DNA from: Candidatus Omnitrophota bacterium
GTDB lineage: Bacteria > Hinthialibacterota > Hinthialibacteria > Hinthialibacterales > Hinthialibacteraceae
Assembly (NCBI GenBank): GCA_003598175.1
Contig: QZKN01000112.1
Location: 1 to 64,000, forward strand
Direction of reading: 5' to 3'
Length of the DNA: 64,000 bases
Of this stretch, positions 42,736 through 50,216 are shown piece by piece. A model generated the notes under the pieces. That model ran no database searches, was not told the DNA's origin, and was given only the letters and a program-made list of their open reading frames with translations. A program made the translations under genes and the position numbers. Positions within the stretch are counted from its first letter, which is position 1. Each line of letters opens with the position of its first letter.

Positions 42736-44583
42736 ATGTATGCGGGTGAACCGATATCCGCTCTTTTCCATTTGAATGTCGCCGCCTTGACGTTTCGTTA
42801 TCCGCAGTATGGCGAACGACTCGTTTATCCTGATCCCCTGTTCCAGCCGCATGCTGACAACGGGCTTTCCCCGGGGCCGACCTCCGGATTTCATGTACCT
42901 CATTTGCAGGATTCATGGTCAAAATCCGTTCGCGCTTTTGTTTTGATGCATACGGATTCGTTGCCCGCGTTGTTTGCGAAGTTTGCCGGGAATCGCGCCC
43001 AGGGGATTGTGGTCATTGAACCCGCTTGGGGAAAAGTCGCGCACATTTTTTGTTTTGAAGATTTTCGTGAACAATTGCACTCTCCCTACGTGCATTGGAT
43101 TCTCGGCGATCGTTGGAAAGAGGAACTTGAACGTTTGATTGGAAAACTGGGGCTTTATCAGTTGCCGGCGAATCAATTTCGGTTTCTTCCCGATCCGTCC
43201 GAAGGCAGAAAGGAAACGCGCACTTTAGACGGCGAGGTAAAACGCGTCTTTGCCGACCAAATTCGTTTCCATTTGCAAAGCTTTACAAAAACGTATGAAA
43301 CATTTTTACTGCGATCGGATTCGAAGGGATCACACAAGCGATTGCGCATCTGGGCGCATGTCGAACCGAAGGCCGCGGTGTATAGCCGGATGACGCGATC
43401 TCTGCTGAAGGGATTCGCGGAATGGGATTGTGAGGTTCATCTTTCCGATTTTCGGGAGGAGTGGTGTGCGCAGGAAAAGGTTGCGAGCGAATTGATTCGT
43501 TTTTCCCCCGATCTTCTTCTGTTTCTGAACGGTCCTTCGCGCGAACGGTTGCGTTATTTGGGATTCAACGAAACCATTGCCCGACGGTTGCCTTGCCGGC
43601 GGTTGAACTGGTACGTGGATCATCCGCGCTATCTGTCAGCGAGCGGCGGACTCCTGCGTGATTATGAAATGGACGATGTGGCCGTGATCGATCGTTCTTA
43701 TTTTCACGAGTTTCACGAGCCGCCGCCGCAATCGTTGTTTCATTTGCCTCACGCCGCCATGGTGGAACGAAAAGGGCTGTCGTTGGACGCCTATCGATAT
43801 CCGATCGTGTACGTGGGAAGCATCGTCGATCCGCGCGAGTCGCCGGCAGCGCTTTCTTCGCGGGCGCGCGATGTGTTGTTTGAAATCGTGCACGAAAAAA
43901 TGAACCACAAAACCAGTCCCTTTCCCGAGTTGATCGAAAAGATCCATCCAACGCCATCCATCCTGCATGAGATCTCGCAATGCGCCAAACAATTCAATCA
44001 AACGCGGATGAAAAAACTGTTTTCGACCGATGCGGGAGCGTTGGATTATTATTTATATGTGATAACCACCTATTCCTCGCGGTGGGAAACCGTATCGGCG
44101 CTCTTGCCGTATGGTCTGCACATTTTCGGACCGGACGATTGGCTGCCGCTGCTGGGGGAACGATATCGGGACCGGTTTCATGGATTGCTGGCGGCGGAGG
44201 AGTTGCCGGATTGTTACGCATCGGCAACCATTCAAATTAATCTTCACAGCGTGCAGTGCCCGACCGGTTTGAACAATCGCGATTTTGACGCGCCGCGCGC
44301 GGGTGGTTTTTTGCTGGCGGATTGGGTGGAGGATGGGGAGAGGGGATTCTTGCGTGATGGAGAGCATCTTTGTCTTTACCGCGATCACGATGAATTGATT
44401 GCAAAAGTTGAGTATTATTTAAATCATGTGGATGAAGCGCAGCAGATTGCGAATTGTGGATTTGAATGGGTCAAAGCACATCATACGCTTTCGCATCGCG
44501 CAGAACGTATTTTAAAGCAAATCTATCCGGAGCGGGAATTCCCCAAAAAAATCGATGGCGCGAACATGTTCCACTCTTTTTGA
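42736..44583 (+). CDS. CgeB-like glycosyltransferase with Maf-like N-terminus
   Basis: A 615-residue cytoplasmic protein. Residues about 1-190 resemble the N-terminal part of Maf-type proteins (GIVVIEPAWGKVAHIFCF). Residues about 200-330 match the acceptor-side domain called DUF3880 (LRIWAHVEPKAAVYSRMTRS, FSPDLLLFLNGPSRERL, RLNWYVDHPRYL). Residues about 440-600 carry the Glyco_trans_1_2/CgeB donor domain (LPYGLHIFGPDDW, CYASATIQINLHS, RDFDAPRAGGFLL, DHDELIAKVEYYL). Such proteins glycosylate flagellin or other surface proteins. The next gene is a paralogue overlapping it by 29 bases. No clear ribosome site is seen at ATG 42736. Confidence 0.75.
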   Translation: MYAGEPISALFHLNVAALTFRYPQYGERLVYPDPLFQPHADNGLSPGPTSGFHVPHLQDSWSKSVRAFVLMHTDSLPALFAKFAGNRAQGIVVIEPAWGKVAHIFCFEDFREQLHSPYVHWILGDRWKEELERLIGKLGLYQLPANQFRFLPDPSEGRKETRTLDGEVKRVFADQIRFHLQSFTKTYETFLLRSDSKGSHKRLRIWAHVEPKAAVYSRMTRSLLKGFAEWDCEVHLSDFREEWCAQEKVASELIRFSPDLLLFLNGPSRERLRYLGFNETIARRLPCRRLNWYVDHPRYLSASGGLLRDYEMDDVAVIDRSYFHEFHEPPPQSLFHLPHAAMVERKGLSLDAYRYPIVYVGSIVDPRESPAALSSRARDVLFEIVHEKMNHKTSPFPELIEKIHPTPSILHEISQCAKQFNQTRMKKLFSTDAGALDYYLYVITTYSSRWETVSALLPYGLHIFGPDDWLPLLGERYRDRFHGLLAAEELPDCYASATIQINLHSVQCPTGLNNRDFDAPRAGGFLLADWVEDGERGFLRDGEHLCLYRDHDELIAKVEYYLNHVDEAQQIANCGFEWVKAHHTLSHRAERILKQIYPEREFPKKIDGANMFHSF

Positions 44584-45490
44584 AGCCAATTGGGAAATCT
44601 TGCGGCGCTTTTATCCGTCGGTTGCCGATCATTTGCCATCCGTTCATCCGTCTATTGAAATACATCCGCGGCAGGATGGTTATTATTCTGCGCGCTGCAA
44701 ACATGGAGACGGTTATTACACGCTATCCGAACAGGGCGCGATTTCCGATGATTTATTTTCGTTTCGGCAAGAAATTCGAACTGCGTTACATCAGGAAACC
44801 GATTTGATTTTTTTGTTGGGAATCGGTCTGGGGTATCGTCTTCGCGCGGCGTGGGAGACGCTTTTATCCTGCAACCGCGGGTATCTGGTTTTGTTGGAAG
44901 AATCCCCTGCCCTGTTCGATGCGGCTTGCCGATGCAGCGATTTGCGCGCGGCGTTTTCGTCTTTCCGCAGTGAACTCATCGTCTCGGCGGAGCTGGAACG
45001 CGATGCATGTGCGCGGATTGCCGAGCAATCCTGGTTCGGCGCCCGCCGGAATCTCTTTTTTTGGGGATATCAGGTTGATCGGAAAGCCTATCAGCCGGAT
45101 TATGATCGACTGGCGGAACGATTGAATTGTTTTATTTCCGAAAAACAGGCTGAATTGATGGCCCATTGGAAGACTTGGAACCAACAGAAAAACGGAGCAA
45201 CGAAATCCGGCGGGCGCGTTGCTTTCATTCGTGAAATGGCGTCGCATGGGCAGAGATCGAATCTTGAACTGGATCAAATCAGGCCTCTGTATTCTTCGTT
45301 TCAGGATATTGCGGACATTTCAATACTGACCGATCGTTTTATATCCCAAACGTATCTAATGCAGCGGATTTTGAACGTAAATCCGGATCATTTGGTGTGG
45401 GTGGGGATGCCGGCGGGGAAATGGCTGCCCGGCGAGATTTTTTCTTCTCTTGCGGTCACGAGTGAGAGTCATTTGTGTTCCTCGAGATGA
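44555..45490 (+). CDS. Maf-like protein, probably truncated paralogue of the upstream glycosyltransferase
   Basis: A 311-residue protein with Maf-like N-terminal motifs (FLLGIGLGYRLRAAWETL, GYLVLLEESPALFDA). Its C-terminal 100 residues begin like DUF3880 (GRVAFIREMASHG, NVNPDHLVWVGMPAGKWLP) and align in order with the same region of the upstream protein. They then stop abruptly, with no donor (CgeB) domain. The stop codon lies only four bases before an inverted-repeat element (45495-45555), so the 3' half was probably lost when that element arrived. It overlaps the upstream gene by 29 bases. It may be a non-functional remnant or a shortened accessory protein. Confidence 0.65.
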   Translation: MARTCSTLFEANWEILRRFYPSVADHLPSVHPSIEIHPRQDGYYSARCKHGDGYYTLSEQGAISDDLFSFRQEIRTALHQETDLIFLLGIGLGYRLRAAWETLLSCNRGYLVLLEESPALFDAACRCSDLRAAFSSFRSELIVSAELERDACARIAEQSWFGARRNLFFWGYQVDRKAYQPDYDRLAERLNCFISEKQAELMAHWKTWNQQKNGATKSGGRVAFIREMASHGQRSNLELDQIRPLYSSFQDIADISILTDRFISQTYLMQRILNVNPDHLVWVGMPAGKWLPGEIFSSLAVTSESHLCSSR

Positions 45491-45494
45491 TCGA

Positions 45495-45555
45495 GGGTAG
45501 AGCAAGCGTCTCGCTTGCGCGAACAACGCAGGCGGGGACGCCTGCTCTACCCGCG
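45495..45555. repeat. Small inverted-repeat element with internal hairpins (MITE/REP-like)
   Basis: The ends GGGTAGAGCA (45495-45504) and TGCTCTACCC (45543-45552) are exact inverted repeats. Between them lie AAGCGtctCGCTT and CAGGCGgggaCGCCTG. The right half recurs at 29757 and 51880. No target duplication is evident. Confidence 0.75.
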
Positions 45556-45607
45556 TTTTTTTCATGTAAATCTGTCAGGCTGATAGATCATCATAATGGG
45601 AGAAATG

Positions 45608-45663
45608 TTACGCCGCCGTCTTGGCGGCGTTTTGAAATTGCGGGCAGGATGCCCGCGCTCCGG
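45608..45663. repeat. GC-rich hairpin repeat (GCCGCC/GGGCAGGATGCC type)
   Basis: GCCGCCgtcttGGCGGC followed by TTTTGAAATT and GCGGGCAGGATGCCCGCGC. It is a nearly complete copy of the unit at 7514-7569. It lies upstream of the zur promoter, not within the coding sequence. Confidence 0.85.
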
Positions 45664-45702
45664 CCCTTCATTGACAGGCGCTAATTTGTGGATTTTCGCT
45701 AT

Positions 45703-45730
45703 TTGCAATCGAGTTGCATGTAGATATAAT
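45703..45730 (+). promoter_or_regulatory. Promoter with embedded inverted repeat, candidate Zur operator
   Basis: TTGCAA (45703-45708), a 16-base spacer and TATAAT (45725-45730) form a good sigma-70 promoter ten bases before the regulator start. TGCAA-tcgag-TTGCA (45704-45718) is a perfect inverted repeat overlapping the -35 box and spacer, where a bound repressor would block RNA polymerase. Confidence 0.65.
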
Positions 45731-45739
45731 GGAGGAGCC

Positions 45740-46255
45740 ATGACAATTCGATGGAGAATCATGCGAGAACGCCCAAATTATTGTGATCCGGCCGAACGCA
45801 TTATGAACGAATGCCGTTTGCGCCGCACGAAAAGCAGGATAGCCATTTTGCGGATTTTGCTGGATTCGAAAACGCCACTGACGCATGAGGAAATCCATGA
45901 GCAAATGCTTCACACGGGCATCGATCGTGTCACCGTTTATCGCTCGCTGCAATCGTTTTGGGAGGCGGGAATCGTGCATCGCGTCGAGGCGGGTGATCGC
46001 GTTTGGCGCTTTGCGGTGTGCAGCTGCCACAGCCGGTCGCATTGCCATCCGCATTTCACCTGCCGGTTGTGCGGGCGAGTCGAATGTTTGTTCGAATTGA
46101 CGATGCCGTCCATCGAAGAGTCGGTTTCCGGTTATCAAATCGAGGAACAGGAAGTGTATTGGCGCGGGATTTGCGGGCAATGCGCCTCGAAAAGTGATCG
46201 GACAATCAAAAAATCCATAGATCAGAGTTCTCCTAAAAATCATGCAGACGTATAA
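45740..46255 (+). CDS. zur: Fur-family regulator, probably Zur
   Basis: A 171-residue metal-sensing repressor. Residues about 18-85 form the winged helix (RRTKSRIAILRILLDSKTPL, IDRVTVYRSLQSFWEAGIVH). HCHPHFTCRLCGRVECL and GICGQCASK provide the His-rich sensing region and the two CXXC pairs of the structural zinc site. The gene overlaps znuA by 14 bases, and the rest of the operon encodes a zinc-type ABC importer, so zinc is the likely signal (Zur), though a manganese or iron role is not excluded. ATG 45740 follows GGAGGAG. An earlier frame start lies inside the upstream repeat. Confidence 0.85.
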   Translation: MTIRWRIMRERPNYCDPAERIMNECRLRRTKSRIAILRILLDSKTPLTHEEIHEQMLHTGIDRVTVYRSLQSFWEAGIVHRVEAGDRVWRFAVCSCHSRSHCHPHFTCRLCGRVECLFELTMPSIEESVSGYQIEEQEVYWRGICGQCASKSDRTIKKSIDQSSPKNHADV

Positions 46256-47135
46256 ATTCATTTCCCTCATTCTTATTGCGTTTTTTATCGGTTTTCCCCA
46301 TCACTCCCCCACGGCGGAGCAGAAAATCCGGGCGTTTGTCAGTATTCTTCCGCAGGCGTATTTTGTCGAACAGGTGGGAGGGGAGTTTGTCGAAGTTTCC
46401 GTAATGGTGGGGCCGGGACAAAATCCCCACACGTTCGAACCGACGCCGAAGCAAATGGTCGCCTTATCGCGCGCGCAGGTTTATTTTCGCATCGGCGTAC
46501 CGTTTGAGACCGTGTGGATGGATCGCCTGGCGCGCGTGAATCCCGCGATGCGAATCGTCGATTTGCAAAAGGGGATTCCACTGCTCGCCATGAAGGAACA
46601 TCATCATGAGGGCGAAGAACATCATGCGGAACACCACGACGAGCACGAGACTCAAGACCCGCACATTTGGCTGAATCCGAAACTGGTCAAAATTCTGGCG
46701 CATTCCATTTGCGATACGCTGCAGGCAATCGATCCGGATCATGCAAATCATTTTCACGTCAATTTGGACACATTTCTTGGTGAACTGGACGCGCTCGATC
46801 AGGAAATCGCCGCTTTATTCGAACCAATGTGCAAGCGGCAGTTTCTCGTCTTTCATCCGGCGTGGGGCTATTTTGCGGATGCGTACGATCTCGAACAAAT
46901 TCCGGTGGAACTGGAAGGAAAAGAGCCCACGGCCCGACAATTGACGGAATTGATCGAGTTCATCAAAAAAGAAGGAATTCAGGTTATTTTCGTGCAACAA
47001 CAATTCAGCCGGGCGCTGGCGTCCAAAATCGCGGGGGCCATCGATGGGAAGGTCATCACGGTCGATCCTCTCGCAAAGGATTACTTTGAAAATCTGCGTA
47101 ACGTCGCGCGCCAATTCGCCGAGGCGCTGAAATGA
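46242..47135 (+). CDS. znuA: Periplasmic zinc-binding protein of an ABC importer
   Basis: A 297-residue cluster A-I solute-binding protein. The signal peptide (about 1-24) is followed by VSILPQAYFVEQVGGEFVEV, then metal ligands: the His in NPHTFEPTP, DPHIWLNPKL, FHPAWGYFAD and the C-terminal VDPLAKDYF. A His-rich loop at about residues 120-137 (EHHHEGEEHHAEHHDEHE) is typical of zinc proteins rather than manganese ones. It delivers zinc from the periplasm to ZnuB. It overlaps zur by 14 bases and znuC by four (ATGA), so the operon is tightly coupled. Confidence 0.92.
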   Translation: MQTYKFISLILIAFFIGFPHHSPTAEQKIRAFVSILPQAYFVEQVGGEFVEVSVMVGPGQNPHTFEPTPKQMVALSRAQVYFRIGVPFETVWMDRLARVNPAMRIVDLQKGIPLLAMKEHHHEGEEHHAEHHDEHETQDPHIWLNPKLVKILAHSICDTLQAIDPDHANHFHVNLDTFLGELDALDQEIAALFEPMCKRQFLVFHPAWGYFADAYDLEQIPVELEGKEPTARQLTELIEFIKKEGIQVIFVQQQFSRALASKIAGAIDGKVITVDPLAKDYFENLRNVARQFAEALK

Positions 47136-47872
47136 ACGACAATCAATTCATCGTCGAGGTCGAGAATCTTTCGTTTCGCTATGACGGAGAATCCGTCTTG
47201 GAAGATATCTCTTTGTCAGTGGAACCCGGAGATTTTTTAGGCATCGTCGGACCGAACGGAGGCGGAAAAACCACGTTATTAAAAGTCATTTTGGGATTGT
47301 ATAAGCCGATGGCAGGTTCGGTGCGGGTATTCGGAGAATTACCGCATAAGGTTTGTTCGAAAATCGGGTATACGCCGCAGCAGGCGAATATCGACAAACA
47401 TTTTCCCATCAACGTATTCGACGTGGTTTTGCTGGGATTGTTGAACGAATCCCGTTATTTCTGTAGGTATCCTGCTCGAAACAAACGAAATGTCGAGCGC
47501 GCGTTGCAGGAAGTGGATTTGTACGAATTGCGATATCGGCGATTCGGAACGCTGTCCGGCGGCGAACGGCAACGCGCCCTGATCGCGCGCGCATTGGTGG
47601 GGGAACCGCAATTGTTGATCATGGACGAACCGACGTCGAATGTGGATAGCTGGTCGCAAAATCAGATTTATGAGATATTGCGGAAAATTAATGTTCGTTG
47701 TACGATTATTCTTGTTTCTCACGATCTCGGAGTGGTTTCGACTTACGTCAAACACGTTGCCTGTCTCAATCGCCGATTGGTGATTCATCCGACGCAGGAA
47801 TTTACGGGGGAAACGATCGAAGCGATGTATCGCACGCCGATTCATTTGGTGAATCACGGAATGGAAATCTGA
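47132..47872 (+). CDS. znuC: ATPase of the zinc ABC importer
   Basis: A 246-residue ABC ATPase. Walker A is GPNGGGKTT (about residue 40), Q-loop YTPQQANIDKHFP, signature LSGGERQRALIARAL (about 145), Walker B LLIMDEPTSNVD and H-loop LVSHDLGVV. The Q-loop sequence with 'ANIDKHFPINVFDVV' is characteristic of metal-type (ZnuC/MntB) ATPases. It powers uptake of the metal captured by ZnuA through ZnuB. It starts within the last codons of znuA. Confidence 0.93.
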   Translation: MNDNQFIVEVENLSFRYDGESVLEDISLSVEPGDFLGIVGPNGGGKTTLLKVILGLYKPMAGSVRVFGELPHKVCSKIGYTPQQANIDKHFPINVFDVVLLGLLNESRYFCRYPARNKRNVERALQEVDLYELRYRRFGTLSGGERQRALIARALVGEPQLLIMDEPTSNVDSWSQNQIYEILRKINVRCTIILVSHDLGVVSTYVKHVACLNRRLVIHPTQEFTGETIEAMYRTPIHLVNHGMEI

Positions 47873-47904
47873 CTAGCGGCAAAGGGCCAACGAAACGGAC
47901 GACA

Positions 47905-48741
47905 ATGGAATTTTTGGAAGCGCTGCGCACTCAATCCTTCATGCAACATGCATTGATCATGGGCCTGCTCGCCAGCCTGGCCTGCGGGATCATGGGAACG
48001 TATGTGATCGTCAAGCGCATCGTGTTTATCAGCGGGGGGATCGCGCACGCAATTTTGGGCGGGATGGGCATTGCCTATTTTTTAGGCTATCACCCGTTGG
48101 GCGGCGCGATCCTCTGCGCCATCGCGTCCGCGTTGTTGATCGGAATCATCAGCCTGCGCACCCGCCAGAACGAAGACACGATCATCGGGGCGCTGTGGGC
48201 GGTCGGGATGGCGGTCGGCCTTATTTTCATATCGCGCACGCCGGGTTATAACACGGATTTGATGAGTTATTTGTTCGGTAATATTTTGCTGGTTTCCCGC
48301 AACGATCTATTTATTATCGGCGGATTGGATGTCGGCATCCTCGCGTTGGTTTTTCTTTTTTACAAACAATTTCTGGCCATCTGTTTCGATGAGGAACAGG
48401 CGCAGCTGCAAGGCGTGCGCGTCGAAGCGGTGTACCTTTTGCTGCTGTGTTTGATTGCGTTGACGGTCGTCGTGTTGATTCAGGTGGTGGGTATCATTCT
48501 GGTGATCGCCTTGCTGACCTTGCCGGCCGGCATTGCCAGCCATTATGCGCGCAGCCTGGGGCAAATGATGTTGTTCGCGACGCTATTGGGGATGGCATTT
48601 ACGACTGGCGGAATGTATCTTTCTTATGAACCCGATCTGCCGACCGGAGCGACGATCGTGATTCTTGCCGGCGCGTTTTATCTGTTTTCCACAATCTTCA
48701 AAGAATGGAAAATACGGCGATCAAGAAGCGCCGCCTCGTAA
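47905..48741 (+). CDS. znuB: Permease of the zinc ABC importer
   Basis: A 278-residue membrane protein with about eight helices and the ABC-3 family sequence: MQHALIMGLLASLACGIMG, FISGGIAHAILGGMGIAYF (with the conserved His), IGALWAVGMAVGLIF, LQGVRVEAVYLLLLCLIAL and LLTLPAGIASHYARSL. It is the translocation channel working with ZnuA and ZnuC. ATG 47905 begins at the first membrane segment. A longer frame would overlap znuC by more than 170 bases and adds no helix. It lies 32 bases after znuC. Confidence 0.93.
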   Translation: MEFLEALRTQSFMQHALIMGLLASLACGIMGTYVIVKRIVFISGGIAHAILGGMGIAYFLGYHPLGGAILCAIASALLIGIISLRTRQNEDTIIGALWAVGMAVGLIFISRTPGYNTDLMSYLFGNILLVSRNDLFIIGGLDVGILALVFLFYKQFLAICFDEEQAQLQGVRVEAVYLLLLCLIALTVVVLIQVVGIILVIALLTLPAGIASHYARSLGQMMLFATLLGMAFTTGGMYLSYEPDLPTGATIVILAGAFYLFSTIFKEWKIRRSRSAAS

Positions 48742-48747
48742 AACGGT

Positions 48748-48925
48748 TCCGTGCAGATGATTTGTGTTTCGTTTTCCACCATCATTTGTCTCTTGATCAA
48801 ACCGTATTCAATTCCTACGGCTCCTGCCGTGGATTGCAGGCGTTCGCATCGCAACCGATTTTATATGGATCAAGTACTACCAAATCCGCATAGGCGTTTA
48901 CTTTCTTGCGAGTTCGGATGAATAG
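48748..48925 (-). pseudogene. Frameshifted C-terminal remnant of a D-aminoacylase-like amidohydrolase
   Basis: The minus strand reads KVNAYADLVVLDPYKIGCD, then NACNPRQEP and TAG. In the next frame it continues VGIEYGLIKRQMMVENE. Joining the two by one missing base gives the C-terminal pattern of N-acyl-D-amino-acid deacylases (ADLVVFDP...PRQ-P-GIEYVLVNG). No start, ribosome site or catalytic metal motifs remain. The remnant ends against the znuB 3' end. The rest of this 247-base gap holds nothing else I recognise. Confidence 0.7.
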
Positions 48926-48988
48926 TTGTATGGTGTGACGATAGCACTTTACAGAAAACGATCGGTTGGAAAGGATGGTTTCTCCGTC

Positions 48989-50206
48989 ATGCGACGTACA
49001 CGATACTGGCCGATTTTTTTATCATGGATCACACTGTTCGTTTTTCAAGCGGCATTCACCGTTCCCATTCGTAGCGACGAAACGATTACAATCGATGCGG
49101 ATTTTCCCGGCGGGAATATCATTGTGGATCGGATCGAAGTCGATCAGATTTTTCTGCATCAGGACCTGCGGGATACGAAAGGGGATTGGTTTTATTGGTA
49201 TTTTCGCGTGCGGGGAGCGGAGAGACGTTCATTGGTCTTTTATTTTACACAAAGTTCCGCTATCGGCGTGCGTGGACCGGCGGTCAGTCTCGATGAAGGA
49301 AAGACCTGGCGTTGGTTGGGGAAAGAGGCGGTTCACGAGCAATCGTTTCGTTATACCGTGCCTGATTCCATTCCCGAAGTGCGATTCAGCTTTGCCATAC
49401 CTTATGTGGAAGCCGATTTGAATGCATTTTTAACGCCTTATCGTGATCATCCGAACTTTAAAATCGAAAAACTCTGCCAGACGAACAAAGGCCGCATTGT
49501 CGAGCGTTTGCATGTGGGAAGATTGGATGGCCGATCCGAGCATCGCGTATTGCTGACCTGCCGCCATCACGCTTGTGAAATGATGGCCAATTTTGTTCTG
49601 GAAGGCGTAATGGAAACGGTTTTGTCCGAAAGCGATGATGGGCAATGGTTTCGGGAACAGATTGAGTTTCTGATGATTCCTTTTGTCGATAAGGACGGCG
49701 TGGAAGAGGGGGATCAGGGAAAAAATCGAATTCCACATGATCACAATCGCGACTACGAAAGCATAAGTATTTATCCGTCGGTTCAGGCGATTCGATCCTT
49801 CGTCCCGCCATGGTCGACGGGTAAACTGCACATTGCCATCGATTTGCATTGCCCCTATATCAGCGGGCCGAATAATGAGAATATCTATTTCGTCGGCTCG
49901 CCCGATGCGGAAAACTGGAAGCGTGTGGAGCGTTTTTCGGAAATCCTGGAACAGGTGCAAACGGGGCCGCTGATTTTTAGAAAGAAGAATAACATTCCCT
50001 TTGGCCAGGCATGGAATACGGCGGGAAATTATACCGCCGGGAAAAGTTGTGGGCGTTGGACATCCGAATTGGCAGGAATTTGGTTCGGAACAAGTATCGA
50101 AATTCCTTACGCCAACGCGAATGATTGCGAAGTGACGGCGGAAACGGCGAGATGGTTTGGTCGTGATTTGGCGAAAGCAATGCGAATATATTTGGAAAAT
50201 CAATAA
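48989..50206 (+). CDS. Secreted M14-like zinc carboxypeptidase
   Basis: A 405-residue protein with a signal peptide (about 1-30). An N-terminal beta-sandwich domain (about 35-150) precedes an M14-type peptidase domain. The zinc motif HXXE is seen in TCRHHACEMMANF (His, Glu) and the third ligand His in IDLHCPYISGPNNENIYF. A Glu near SIEIPYANANDCEV could be the catalytic base. This arrangement matches the AGBL/M14-6-like group with an N-terminal pepsin-like sandwich. It probably trims peptides or modified peptides in the periplasm. It lies ten bases before the CocE-type gene and may be co-expressed with it. ATG 48989 was chosen at the signal peptide start. Confidence 0.78.
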   Translation: MRRTRYWPIFLSWITLFVFQAAFTVPIRSDETITIDADFPGGNIIVDRIEVDQIFLHQDLRDTKGDWFYWYFRVRGAERRSLVFYFTQSSAIGVRGPAVSLDEGKTWRWLGKEAVHEQSFRYTVPDSIPEVRFSFAIPYVEADLNAFLTPYRDHPNFKIEKLCQTNKGRIVERLHVGRLDGRSEHRVLLTCRHHACEMMANFVLEGVMETVLSESDDGQWFREQIEFLMIPFVDKDGVEEGDQGKNRIPHDHNRDYESISIYPSVQAIRSFVPPWSTGKLHIAIDLHCPYISGPNNENIYFVGSPDAENWKRVERFSEILEQVQTGPLIFRKKNNIPFGQAWNTAGNYTAGKSCGRWTSELAGIWFGTSIEIPYANANDCEVTAETARWFGRDLAKAMRIYLENQ

Positions 50207-50216
50207 AACGAGGTTT

